Shown one piece after another: positions 54,143-62,278 of a stretch of 64,000 nt of DNA. The position numbers and the translations under genes were made by a program. This stretch comes from Acidobacteriota bacterium (GTDB lineage: Bacteria > Acidobacteriota > Terriglobia > Bryobacterales > Bryobacteraceae), in contig JAPKZA010000498.1 of the NCBI GenBank assembly GCA_026394015.1, positions 1-64,000 of the forward strand, in the 5' to 3' direction. The first letter of the stretch is position 1, and each line of letters starts with the position of its first letter. Under the pieces are notes generated by a model. It searched no databases. It had not been told where the DNA came from and worked only from the letters and a program-made list of their open reading frames with translations.

Positions 54143-54886
54143 CTAGCGCCAGCGAATACGGCCGAAGTTGTAAGTGAGCCCGACGCCGTAGTGATGGTCG
54201 GGGACCCCATGCGTGAGCGTGTAGTGTTGGCCGTAGACGTTGGCGGCGAGCCGACTGGAGATCTCGTATTCGGCCCCCTCGAAGACGGATAGGTACGAGG
54301 GCAGGGCGGAGGAACGCTCCCACTGCACGCTGGCATAGGCCGTGATGTGGCGGGTGACCCGGCGGCCGAAGCCGGCGATGGCGTCGGCGGTGCCGGCCGG
54401 GTTGGAGGCCGAAGCGACGGTGGCCCCTGTCCAGCCGAAGGAGCCGGAGACCGAATTTTTGCCGAAGTCGTACCGGGCAATCAGGGTGGCACCGAGGCGA
54501 ACGCCGGAGTCGTTGCGGAGGAGGAACGTGGCTTGTGGGGCGACGGCGATATCAAGATGCGGACCGTTGTAGAGGACCGAGGTGGCGGTGGCGGTGAGGT
54601 GGTCCGAGAAGTGGGTCGCCCCACTTTCGTGAGCGATGGCGTCAAAACCGACGCTGTATTCGGTGCGGCCGACGGAGTACTTCCAGGTTTGCGGTTGGTA
54701 GTAGGAGCTAGGCCCGACGGTGTTATTCCATTCGACTTCGAGGGTGCCGGGATCCGAGATGAGCGGGTTGACGAAGAGACGCTGACGGAGGGCGATGGAA
54801 GACGCCCGGCGGACGACGTGGCCAAAGACCCGGCCGGCGACGGGGCCGGCCAGCAGGAGGGCGAGAATGAGCACGCGGAGCAGCAT
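54143..54886 (-). CDS. Outer-membrane beta-barrel protein
   Basis: 247 residues from ATG 54886 (MLLRVLILALLLAGPVAG signal peptide); the ORF start at 54976 is inside the amidase gene. After 'PLISDPGTLEVEWNNT' the sequence is alternating strands with aromatic ends ('YSVGRTEYSVGFDAIAH', 'LDIAVAPQATFLLR', 'ATLIARYDFGKNSVSGSFGWTGATV'). It closes with 'HHYGVGLTYNFGRIRW', typical of a barrel end. It begins within the stop of the amidase gene (TAATG), so the two are translationally coupled. Role unknown; could be a small channel for amidase substrates or products. Confidence 0.7.
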   Translation of the reverse strand: MLLRVLILALLLAGPVAGRVFGHVVRRASSIALRQRLFVNPLISDPGTLEVEWNNTVGPSSYYQPQTWKYSVGRTEYSVGFDAIAHESGATHFSDHLTATATSVLYNGPHLDIAVAPQATFLLRNDSGVRLGATLIARYDFGKNSVSGSFGWTGATVASASNPAGTADAIAGFGRRVTRHITAYASVQWERSSALPSYLSVFEGAEYEISSRLAANVYGQHYTLTHGVPDHHYGVGLTYNFGRIRWR

Positions 54887-56532
54887 TATTTTGGGTGGAC
54901 GGCGGGGGGCGGGAAGCGCCGTTTGGTCGCCTGCTCGAAACTGTAGCCGAGTTCGATGAGACGGGGCTCCGAACAAGCCGTGCCGGTGAAACTGACGGCC
55001 AGGGGCGATGGCTTGGGATTGAAGCCTTCCGGAGCGGGGGGCTTCAGATCGTTGGGCACCTCGCCGAACGGGACCATGACGGTGGGGTAGCCGGGCTTGG
55101 CGGCGATGCCGGCACCGGCGCCGCCGGGGAAGAGAAGCGCGTCGAGCTTATTGGTCGTCATCGCGACGTCGATACCTTCGGCCGCGCTGAGTTGGATGTC
55201 CTTGGCGCGGTCGGCGTCGTAACGGGCGCGGTCGGCGACCAGATCCATCTCGTCGGAGATGTCGAGGTTGGACTGGCCGTATTTCAGCGAGCCAGCCGCG
55301 GAGTGGGCGAGGTTCCATTCGCGGAGTTCGGTGAGGGTTTTGACGGGGGCGGTAGGGCCGAGCGTCGCGAGCCAGGCGTTGAAATCGCGCTTCATGCCGT
55401 ACTTGAAGACGGTGGAACACTCGGCGTCTTTGCCCTTGGCGCCGTTGACGCCGCTGCAGGTGCCCCAGCGTTGGAAGGCGCGGGAGGTGACAGACGGCAG
55501 GTCGACGGGGTCGATGATCACGGCGCCTTCCTTGACGAGGACGGCAATGGCGTCGGCCATCACTTGGGCGGCGGCGGGGTCCTGGCGATCATAGAACGAA
55601 GCGCGCGGGATGCCGATGCGAGCGCCTTTCAGGCCGTCGCGGCGGAGGAATTTTGTGTAGTCGTTTTTGGCCGGTGGGGTGCAACGTTTGGTGGCCGGGT
55701 CGTTAGGGTCGAGGCTTTCGAGGACGCCGAGGAGGACGGCGGTATCGGCGACGGACTTGGCCATGGGGCCGGCGGTATCCTGGTCGGCGGTGATGGGGAT
55801 GATGCCGTAGCGGGAGACGCGGCCGACGGTGGGCTTGATGGCGGCGAGGCGATTTTGGTTGGCGGGGGAGAGAATGGAGCCGGAGGTTTCCGTGCCGATG
55901 TTGGCGGCCCAGAAGTTGGCGGCGGTGCCGATGCCGGAGGAGGAGCCGCCGGTCATGAGGACGGGCCGGCCGTCGGCGGTGGGGCGGGGATCGCGGCGGG
56001 GGTCGTAGGGGTTGAAGCCGTAGCTGCCGACGGAGTTGTAGTTGGTGGGCATCGGCGTAGGGCCGCCGGCGACCCAGTTGGCGAGTTCGGTCATGCCGGT
56101 TTTGGCGATGATGATGGCACCGGAAGCGCGCAGGTTTTTGGTCAGGGTGGCTTCGTAGGGCGGGGTGTAGCCGGTGAAGGCGAGGGCGCCGCCGGTGGTG
56201 GGCATGTCGGTGGTGTGGATGTTGTCTTTGAGCGCGATGGGGATGCCGTGGAGGGGCCCGCGGAGGCGACCTTGTTTGCGTTCGAGGTCGAGTTGATCGG
56301 CTTCGGCGAGGGCGCGGGGGTTGACGTAGAGCGAGGCGTTGAGGAGGTCTTCGTAGGTGGCGATGCGTTCGAGGTACTGCTGGACGAGTTGCCGGGACGT
56401 GACTTTCTTCTTGCGCAGGGCTTCCTGCATTTGGGGGATGGTGGCTTCGATGACCGAGAATTTGGTTGGGCGCTGAGCGAAGGCGGGGGTCAGCGAGAGG
56501 AGGATAACAATGGGGAAGAGGCGAGAGAGCAT
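54886..56532 (-). CDS. Secreted amidase-signature-family enzyme
   Basis: 548 residues, signal peptide MLSRLFPIVILLSLTPAFA. 'GPLHGIPIALKDNIHTTDMPTTGG' carries the catalytic Lys. 'VLMTGGSSSGIGTAANFWAANIGTETSGSILSPA' carries the Ser-cisSer-Lys triad Ser residues. 'PTVGRVSRYGIIPITADQDTAGPMAKSVADTA' follows. The C-terminus 'PLAVSFTGTACSEPRLIELGYSFEQAT' is usual. It hydrolyses amide bonds; specificity unknown, and the family includes periplasmic versions of Glu-tRNA amidotransferase-like amidases. Operon with the outer-membrane barrel gene. Confidence 0.9.
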   Translation of the reverse strand: MLSRLFPIVILLSLTPAFAQRPTKFSVIEATIPQMQEALRKKKVTSRQLVQQYLERIATYEDLLNASLYVNPRALAEADQLDLERKQGRLRGPLHGIPIALKDNIHTTDMPTTGGALAFTGYTPPYEATLTKNLRASGAIIIAKTGMTELANWVAGGPTPMPTNYNSVGSYGFNPYDPRRDPRPTADGRPVLMTGGSSSGIGTAANFWAANIGTETSGSILSPANQNRLAAIKPTVGRVSRYGIIPITADQDTAGPMAKSVADTAVLLGVLESLDPNDPATKRCTPPAKNDYTKFLRRDGLKGARIGIPRASFYDRQDPAAAQVMADAIAVLVKEGAVIIDPVDLPSVTSRAFQRWGTCSGVNGAKGKDAECSTVFKYGMKRDFNAWLATLGPTAPVKTLTELREWNLAHSAAGSLKYGQSNLDISDEMDLVADRARYDADRAKDIQLSAAEGIDVAMTTNKLDALLFPGGAGAGIAAKPGYPTVMVPFGEVPNDLKPPAPEGFNPKPSPLAVSFTGTACSEPRLIELGYSFEQATKRRFPPPAVHPK

Positions 56533-56550
56533 TAGCCTTAGGCTAGCAGG

Positions 56551-57624
56551 CTAGGGCTTCAGTTCGTAGGGTCCAAACCTATTTGGCGGCTCTTTTCCTG
56601 TGGCGGCGAGCGTAAACTTCAGTGGGCCGTGGGCGGAGAGTTCGGCGACGAAATAGAGGCCGTCCGAAGGGCGGAAAGCGGCGGCTACGGCACGGTATTC
56701 GATCCCTTCGATGCCTCAGACCTCGAAGGCGCCAGTGGGAGCGGAAGGGTGGGAGCGCTGGAGTTTCCTGATTCCGGAGAAGAGGAAGACGCGGACATTT
56801 TCGGCGGGCGTGCCGTCGGGCCAGGAGACCGTACCCGAGAATCGGCGGTCCTCGAGGCGAGCGGGCAGCACCCACTCCGGGAGGTCGACGACCGTTCCGT
56901 TTTCGACTCGTATCGTCCGCGCTGCCGACTTCTGCCGGACGCCGGGATAGTAAGTGGCGGGGAACGGATTAGGGGAAAACGCATCAAGAAGCGGACTTTT
57001 AGGCGACGTCGGGAGTCCGTCGGTGCCGACGCTCAGAATATAGTCTCCCGGCCACAGGTCATCGAACGCGAACTCCCCGTTCGGCTTTAGCGAGACCGTG
57101 GCGTTTGTCTTTTCACTTGAGGCGCTGATCGTTACTTTGCCTGGGGCGGCAGCCATGCGGCCGTGCACCTTGCCGAGCGTCTGACGCATCGACAGGTATT
57201 CGAGCGCACAAGGGCGCTTGGCTAGGTCGACAGTGGTTTCGGATGAGTTCTTCTGGAACGCTGATTTCCAGCCGGGTCGGCTGGCGGAGAGGGTGTAGCT
57301 GCCTGGGATGAGATCGCGGAAGGCGAACATGCCCATGTCGTCGGTGGTCGCTTGGAGATCGAATCCTGACCCTTGCAAGCGAACCGAGAACGACCTCTCT
57401 TTCGGATCTCCGTCGGGATTGCGGGTGTAGTCGGAGACCGCTCCATAGATCGCCGGGAGTTCCTTGATCCCTCGTTTCCAGGCTCGCAACGATGGCAAGT
57501 TGTGAGCTTGATTCTTCGCCAAGTCCGTTCCGTGACAAATGCTGGTCACCCACTCTCCGTTCCACCGCGACGCATTCAAGAGGTATTGCTTGCCGATTTC
57601 GGCACCAATGCTACAGAATCCCCT
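56551..57624 (-). pseudogene. Decayed TIMP-like/carboxypeptidase-regulatory protein, copy 2
   Basis: Reading starts abruptly after a stop at 57625-57627: 'GFCSIGAEIGKQYLLNASRW' then 'NGEWVTSICHGTDL' is the second half of a TIMP-like domain, with no start or signal peptide. A regulatory domain follows ('LQATTDDMGMFAFRDLIPGSYTLSASRPGW'), then 'FPATYYPGV' and 'RRFSGTVSWPDGTPAENVRVFLF'. An in-frame TGA at 56716-56718 interrupts; beyond it the same frame continues sensibly as 'YRAVAAAFRPSDGLYFVAEL' to a TAG at 56551-56553. So it is 5-prime truncated and carries a nonsense codon. The ORF track's 56716-57579 is only its middle. Confidence 0.7.
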
Positions 57625-57659
57625 CTACTCAGGATAACTTTTCGGGTCGCGTGCCCAAC

Positions 57660-58276
57660 TTATTGCAGGAATGTCGCATAGCCGCACCGTCTGCGCCGTT
57701 GATCGAGCTCTTGAGAAACAGTTTCACCGGGCAACTTGGCGCGGACGGTGAAAACGTCAGACGGTAGGTCGAAAAAACTAAACCGCCCGTCGGCGTCGGT
57801 GACCGCCGTTCGACGAGTCCGCGGCCCGACCAGTTGAATCTCGATTCCTGGACGGGGAGCCGCCGCGGCTGGTCTTGATCGCGCTAGGAGCACTTGACCG
57901 TATACGAGGCTCTTCGCAAAACCGATGCTTCGTTGGCCGCGGAGCAGGGCCAAATCACGGGTCATTTCCGCCGCTGTCCTCAGCTCACAAGCCCGAGGTA
58001 CCCAGCCGTGCTCCTCATGATCGGCGACCACGAGGTAGGCCTCGCCGACAGAAAAACGCACCGCACAATCGGCATCGCCGCCGCCCTCGAGAATGGCGGC
58101 GCCTGCCGCGGCGCGTAGTTCGTACTCCTTAACGCCCGGCTTAGCGCGCGCCACCATCGCCTCCATAGCGTTCTGACACAGTACGCCGGCCTTGCGCACG
58201 CAATCGAGGCCGCGCCATCGCAGAAGCACGCGGCCAGCGAACTCGCCAGCATGAGAAACAGAACGGCTAACCGCAT
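57660..58276 (-). pseudogene. Decayed TIMP-like/carboxypeptidase-regulatory protein, copy 1
   Basis: ATG 58276 gives a signal peptide and Cys motif, 'MRLAVLFLMLASSLAACFCD', in one frame. From about 58225 the sensible frame is the -1 one: 'ILEGGGDADCAVRFSVGEAYLVVADHEE' and 'RACELRTAAEMTRDLALLRG', a TIMP-like domain. It then has 'TAVTDADGRFSFFDLPSDVFTVRAKLPGE', the start of a carboxypeptidase-regulatory domain. It ends at a stop 57660-57662 before the remaining domains. One missing base at the 5-prime end and a 3-prime truncation make it a remnant, paralogous to the neighbouring copy. Confidence 0.6.
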
Positions 58277-58437
58277 CACTTAAGGATACTCGCACGCTTA
58301 GAGTGGCGACGATCGACAGGAAGTGGATGGTTCCGGCATATCGCGGAGGTTAGGTGCGGGTCGGTGTCGGGGTAGTTGAGGGAGGTGGGGAAGAGTTCGG
58401 AGGAGGCGATGGAGAGGGCCTGGCGAGAGAAGACAGT

Positions 58438-58471
58438 GCTCTGCTCGTCGGTGGTTGCCGACGAGCAGAGC
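58438..58471 (-). terminator. Perfect 14-bp hairpin after the TonB receptor gene
   Basis: GCTCTGCTCGTCGG, loop TGGTTG on the + strand, CCGACGAGCAGAGC. It lies 12 bp beyond the receptor stop on the minus strand, where a terminator is expected; the following minus-strand bases are pyrimidine-rich (CTGTCTTCTCTC) without a clean T-run. Confidence 0.7.
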
Positions 58472-58482
58472 CAGCTCGTTGC

Positions 58483-61400
58483 TTAGAAGATGAACTTCAA
58501 AGCGATCTGCATGTTACGCGGTTCGCCGAAGCCGAGGCCAGGAGCGGAGCCGCCGTTGCGGGTATTGGTCATCACGCCGAAAGTCGCGGCGCTGGCCAGG
58601 GAGGTGCCGGGGTTGGCCCAGTTGGTGCGATTGAACAAATTGAAGATTTCAAAGCGCAACTGAGTCGAGAGTTTCTCGGTAATCGGAGTCGCCTTGAACA
58701 CCGAGAAGTCGACCGAACCGAAGCCCGGGCCGTAGATCGCGTTGCGGCCCAGGTTGCCGAAAGTGCCCTGAGCGGGGCGACCGAAGGCAGCCGGGTTGAA
58801 CCAGCGTTGGGTGCGCACGGCCGGGTTCTGCACGACGCCACTGAACGGGTCACCGACCAGATCGACGCGGTCGCGCGATTCGCCGGTGCCGCTGACGTTG
58901 GTGCCAGCCAGGATGTTGAGCGGGCTACCGCCGTGGAAGGTCATCAGCGAGTTCACCGTCCAGCCTTTGGTGAGGAGCGGGAGCGCCTTGCCGAAGCGGG
59001 GGATGTCGTAGGAAACGAAGCTGGTGACGATGTGGCGGATGTCGAAGGTGGAATTACCGCGTTCGTTGCGGAGATCATTCGAGTTAGTCGGCATATTATT
59101 GCGCACGTCCGAGGTGTTGTCGATGGCGTGGCCGTACGTGTAGTTGAAGTTAGCCGTCATCCCTTTGAACAGAGACTGCCGAATGGACGCCTGCAGCGAG
59201 TTGTAGCCGCTGTTGGTCGCCGAATTGAGCTCGTTGATCGCGGCCAAGTCCGGGTATTGGTTGAAGAACGGACGACGCTGCTGCGCACCGGCGACGGGGC
59301 CCGGAGTCGGCATGTTGATGTTCTGCAACACGCTAAGCTTGCGGCCGCCGCTGGCGACATAACCGACCTGCACGAGCGTGGAGCTGGTGAGCTGATGCTG
59401 CACGTTGAGGTTGTAATTCATCACGTACGGGATGCGGTAGTTCTGGTCGATGGCGTAAGCACCGAACGGCGGGCGGGGTTGGGCGCTGCCGAAGATGGAC
59501 TGGTTCAGCACGAGATCGACGCTGGAGAGAGCGATCGAATAAACCGGGGACGAGCCACCAGGGTTGGCGTGCACACCAGCGGAGCCGCCGTTCGGGGCAC
59601 CGGTGTTGGCCACGATGAAATTCAGCGGCGGCACATCGTAGAAGAAGCCGAAGCTGCCGCGAATGACCGTCTTGCCGCCCTTGATCGGGGTGTAAGCGAA
59701 GCCCATACGGGGCGCGAAGTTGTTCAGGTCGCGTTGATAAAGCGTATCGAGACCGCTGCCCGGTCCGACGAAGCCCTTGCCGGCCACAAAGGTGGTGATG
59801 CTGTTTTTAGCGTCGTGCAGGGGACCGTGGTAGGTGTAGCGCACGCCGAAGTTCAGATTCAGCTGCGAATTGACTTGCCAGTTATCGTGCGCCCACCAGT
59901 CGAACGAGTTCTGGTAGTAGTCGCGTTGCAGCTGGCCGCGAGTGATCTGCGCACCGTTCGCATTCGAGGTAAAGCCGGCGAGGAAGTCGGCCATGGCACG
60001 TTGGTTGGAGTTGAGGGTCGAATCCGAAGCCCAAGGGCCGCGGGCGCCATCGAAGGTGAACCGACCGCGCTTGTTGGTGTCGTAGAAGACGTCCAGGCGG
60101 GCGCGACGGAATTCGCCGCCGACCTTGAACTGATGACGGCCGACGGTGTAGGAAAGGTTCTCGACCAAGTGGCCGGTGGTGTCAATGCGACCGAGCGGTT
60201 GGGTTTGACCAACGCCAGCGAAGCCGCTGATGGAGGTGGTGGGGGCGCCGAGCAAGGTCGCTTCGGTGACGCCGGTGTTCAAGCCGATGGCAACGGGATT
60301 GGCGCTGGTATCGAAGTCGTTGAAGGTCTGCTTGAAGTAGTTCACGCCAAGAGTGATTTGGTTGACGAGGCGCGCGCCGAAGACGCTGTTCTGCACGACG
60401 GAGATGTTGTGCATGCGGCTGGGGGCGACCTGGAAGTACTCTTTGTACGGCGAGCCGGAGTCCGCGATCTGCTTCCCGGTACCGCCGAAGTAGCGGCCGG
60501 AGATCGTATGGTTATCGCTGAAGCGGTGATCGATTTTGACGATGCCGTTGTAGGAGTCGTAGATGTTCTGGTCGGTGGACAGGAAGTTGTTCACCGCGCC
60601 CGAAGCGGAGTTGAAGCGCGAGGGCCAAAACGAGCGCATGTTGACGGCGACCTGACTAACCGGCACGCCGTAGCGGCCGAGGATGCTACGCGCATCGGCG
60701 ACCCAGGCGTCGGACGGGTGCGTGCTGGCGAACGAGTTGTTCGCGATGGCCTTCTGCGCTTCGCCCGTGGCGAAGAAGAAGGTCTTGTTCTTGATGATCG
60801 GTCCGCCGACGGAGAAGCCGTATTGGTTCGAGCGGACGACGCGCGGCTTGGAGCCGACGGCCTGCAGCGGGGACGCTTCGGCAAAGGCCTCATTCCGATT
60901 GAAGAAGAACGCCGAACCATGAAGGGCATTGGTGCCCGACTTGATCACGAGGTTGACCGACGCTCCGCCGTTGCGGCCGGCTTCGGCGCTGGCGTTGGTT
61001 TGGACGGAGAACTGGTCGATCGCTTCCACCGGCAGGAGCGTGCCAGCGATGCCGGAGACGCCGCCCTGGTTCACGGCCGAGGAGTTGTGGAAAGCATCAT
61101 TATTATCGGCGCCGTCGATCTGGTAGTTGTTGCCGGAGGTCCGCATGCCGTTGACGGAAGTGGAGGCGGGCGAAACGCCCGGGGTGAGCTTCAACATCTG
61201 ACGGAAGTCGCGGCCGTTCATAGGGAGGTCAGCTACGAGCTTCGGGCCGACGACGCCGATGAGGGCGGAGGACGTGGTTTCCAGTGAAACCGACTGAGCG
61301 GAGACTTCGACGGTGGCGGCTTGTTGGGCGACGCCAAGGGAGACGATGACGTTCGTGGTTTTTGACACCGCGACTTCAACGTTGTCGTACTTGCTGGTGG

Positions 61401-61641
61401 CGAAGCCGGCGCGGGTGACGCTGAGGTTGAACTTGCCGACGGGAAGTTCGGCGAAGAGGAACTCGCCGGTGGCGGAGGCTAGAGTGGAGCGGGTGAGGCC
61501 GGTGGAGGGGCTTTCGATTTTTACCGCGGCGCCGGGGATAGTTGCACCGGACGCGTCCTGGACGGTTCCGGCGATATTGCCATTGAAAGTCTGGGCGTAG
61601 AGGCCGCCAAAGGCGACGAGAAGGAGCGCAAGTGCTCGCAT
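58483..61641 (-). CDS. Oar-like TonB-dependent receptor
   Basis: 1052 residues from ATG 61641 (MRALALLLVAFGGLYAQ signal peptide, GAGG upstream); the GTG at 61650 adds three residues only. The carboxypeptidase-regulatory domain, 'GNIAGTVQDASGATIPGAAVKIES' to 'LPVGKFNLSVTRAGF', covers about 20-100. The plug follows: 'EVSAQSVSLETTSSALIGVVGPKLVADLPMNGRDFRQMLKL' and 'NNYQIDGADNNDAFHN'. The barrel contains 'FFFATGEAQKA' and 'WWAHDNWQVNSQLNLNFGVRYTY' and ends 'GEPRNMQIALKFIF'. Probable importer of large ligands; substrate unknown. It has its own promoter side toward 61642-61772 and a terminator hairpin after it. Confidence 0.9.
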   Translation of the reverse strand: MRALALLLVAFGGLYAQTFNGNIAGTVQDASGATIPGAAVKIESPSTGLTRSTLASATGEFLFAELPVGKFNLSVTRAGFATSKYDNVEVAVSKTTNVIVSLGVAQQAATVEVSAQSVSLETTSSALIGVVGPKLVADLPMNGRDFRQMLKLTPGVSPASTSVNGMRTSGNNYQIDGADNNDAFHNSSAVNQGGVSGIAGTLLPVEAIDQFSVQTNASAEAGRNGGASVNLVIKSGTNALHGSAFFFNRNEAFAEASPLQAVGSKPRVVRSNQYGFSVGGPIIKNKTFFFATGEAQKAIANNSFASTHPSDAWVADARSILGRYGVPVSQVAVNMRSFWPSRFNSASGAVNNFLSTDQNIYDSYNGIVKIDHRFSDNHTISGRYFGGTGKQIADSGSPYKEYFQVAPSRMHNISVVQNSVFGARLVNQITLGVNYFKQTFNDFDTSANPVAIGLNTGVTEATLLGAPTTSISGFAGVGQTQPLGRIDTTGHLVENLSYTVGRHQFKVGGEFRRARLDVFYDTNKRGRFTFDGARGPWASDSTLNSNQRAMADFLAGFTSNANGAQITRGQLQRDYYQNSFDWWAHDNWQVNSQLNLNFGVRYTYHGPLHDAKNSITTFVAGKGFVGPGSGLDTLYQRDLNNFAPRMGFAYTPIKGGKTVIRGSFGFFYDVPPLNFIVANTGAPNGGSAGVHANPGGSSPVYSIALSSVDLVLNQSIFGSAQPRPPFGAYAIDQNYRIPYVMNYNLNVQHQLTSSTLVQVGYVASGGRKLSVLQNINMPTPGPVAGAQQRRPFFNQYPDLAAINELNSATNSGYNSLQASIRQSLFKGMTANFNYTYGHAIDNTSDVRNNMPTNSNDLRNERGNSTFDIRHIVTSFVSYDIPRFGKALPLLTKGWTVNSLMTFHGGSPLNILAGTNVSGTGESRDRVDLVGDPFSGVVQNPAVRTQRWFNPAAFGRPAQGTFGNLGRNAIYGPGFGSVDFSVFKATPITEKLSTQLRFEIFNLFNRTNWANPGTSLASAATFGVMTNTRNGGSAPGLGFGEPRNMQIALKFIF

Positions 61642-61772
61642 GAAAAACACCTCAAAAGGGGATTGGGGTGCAGCGAGACAGGAGCTGCGGGTGGACGACG
61701 GCTAAGGACGGGCAGCCAACGTCGAGACGGGTAATCTATCAGTTTAGCACCCGAGTTGCAGAATTGAAACGT
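61642..61772. other. 131-bp intergenic leader of the TonB receptor
   Basis: Between the TA operon and the receptor on the minus strand. It contains GAGGTG before the receptor ATG and AT-rich 'AACGTTTCAATTC' and 'TAATCTATCAGTTTAG' patches on one or other strand that could hold a promoter. Nothing else was seen. Confidence 0.35.
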
Positions 61773-62018
61773 TTAGGCGCGGCGGAGGCCGCGGGGCAGG
61801 ATGGCGTTGAGACGGATTTCGGTGCGGGTGAGGGAGTAGTAGAAGTGGTGGGAATCCAGAAAGAAATGTCGATTTCCCTTCATCAACCCGAATCGCCGTA
61901 CCTCATGAATGCGTGGATGGAGGCAGATCAATTCGAGCAACTCGACAGCGCGAACGCGCGTTTGGTGAGGGAGGCCGTTGAATACTTCGTAGACCTCTTG
62001 AGGGATGATGAGCTTCAC
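61773..62018 (-). CDS. RelE/ParE-like toxin
   Basis: 81 residues. 'VYEVFNGLPHQTRVRAVELLELICLHPRIHEVRRFGLMKGNRHFFLDSHHFYYSLTRTEIRLNAIL' follows the RelE/ParE plan: two N-terminal helices, then a four-strand sheet with the 'R.......YR/YYS...' track and a final 'I..I.P' strand. Position after an antitoxin-like gene with a 4-base ATGA overlap is classical. It would cut ribosome-bound mRNA (RelE) or inhibit gyrase (ParE); which cannot be told, since the catalytic residues are weakly conserved. Type II toxin-antitoxin assignment rests on fold pattern and arrangement. Confidence 0.6.
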   Translation of the reverse strand: MKLIIPQEVYEVFNGLPHQTRVRAVELLELICLHPRIHEVRRFGLMKGNRHFFLDSHHFYYSLTRTEIRLNAILPRGLRRA

Positions 62019-62269
62019 AGCCCCATGTCGCGTTTCACTTGTTCGAAGGTAACGAAGCGGCCCTCGGCGAAGGCTGCCTCCGAGCGAGTCTTCATTTCGA
62101 GAAGGTAATCGTGGTTGTCCGCTTCAATTTGACCGAGCTCGCTTTCGTCAAAGCTATGCCGTAGCAGCAGCGATTTGAAGGCGGCGTTCCGGTCGCCTTC
62201 AAACGATTCGATTAGGGCGTTAAGAGCGTTTTCGCTTTCTTCGTCGATCTCAAACTGTACGAGTGCCAT
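62015..62269 (-). CDS. Antitoxin-like partner of the RelE/ParE-type toxin
   Basis: 84 residues, acidic, helical. 'FEIDEESENALNALIESFEGDRNAAFKSLLLRHSF' is an N-terminal helical part, with no evident ribbon-helix-helix or HTH core. 'LLEMKTRSEAAFAEGRFVTFEQVKRDMGL' is the type of C-terminal tail ('...AR.DIAEGRVVS.EEV...') that wraps the toxin. Its TGA overlaps the toxin ATG. It probably neutralises the toxin and may autoregulate the pair. Confidence 0.65.
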   Translation of the reverse strand: MALVQFEIDEESENALNALIESFEGDRNAAFKSLLLRHSFDESELGQIEADNHDYLLEMKTRSEAAFAEGRFVTFEQVKRDMGL

Positions 62270-62278
62270 GCAAATATT

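Noticed and set aside
54895-56535. 546-aa plus-strand ORF opposite the amidase
   Set aside because: Almost only Gly/Val/Asp/Ala; shadow of the amidase gene.
58354-61287. 977-aa plus-strand ORF opposite the TonB receptor
   Set aside because: Antisense shadow, Val/Gly/Glu-rich, no domain; the receptor on the minus strand is complete.
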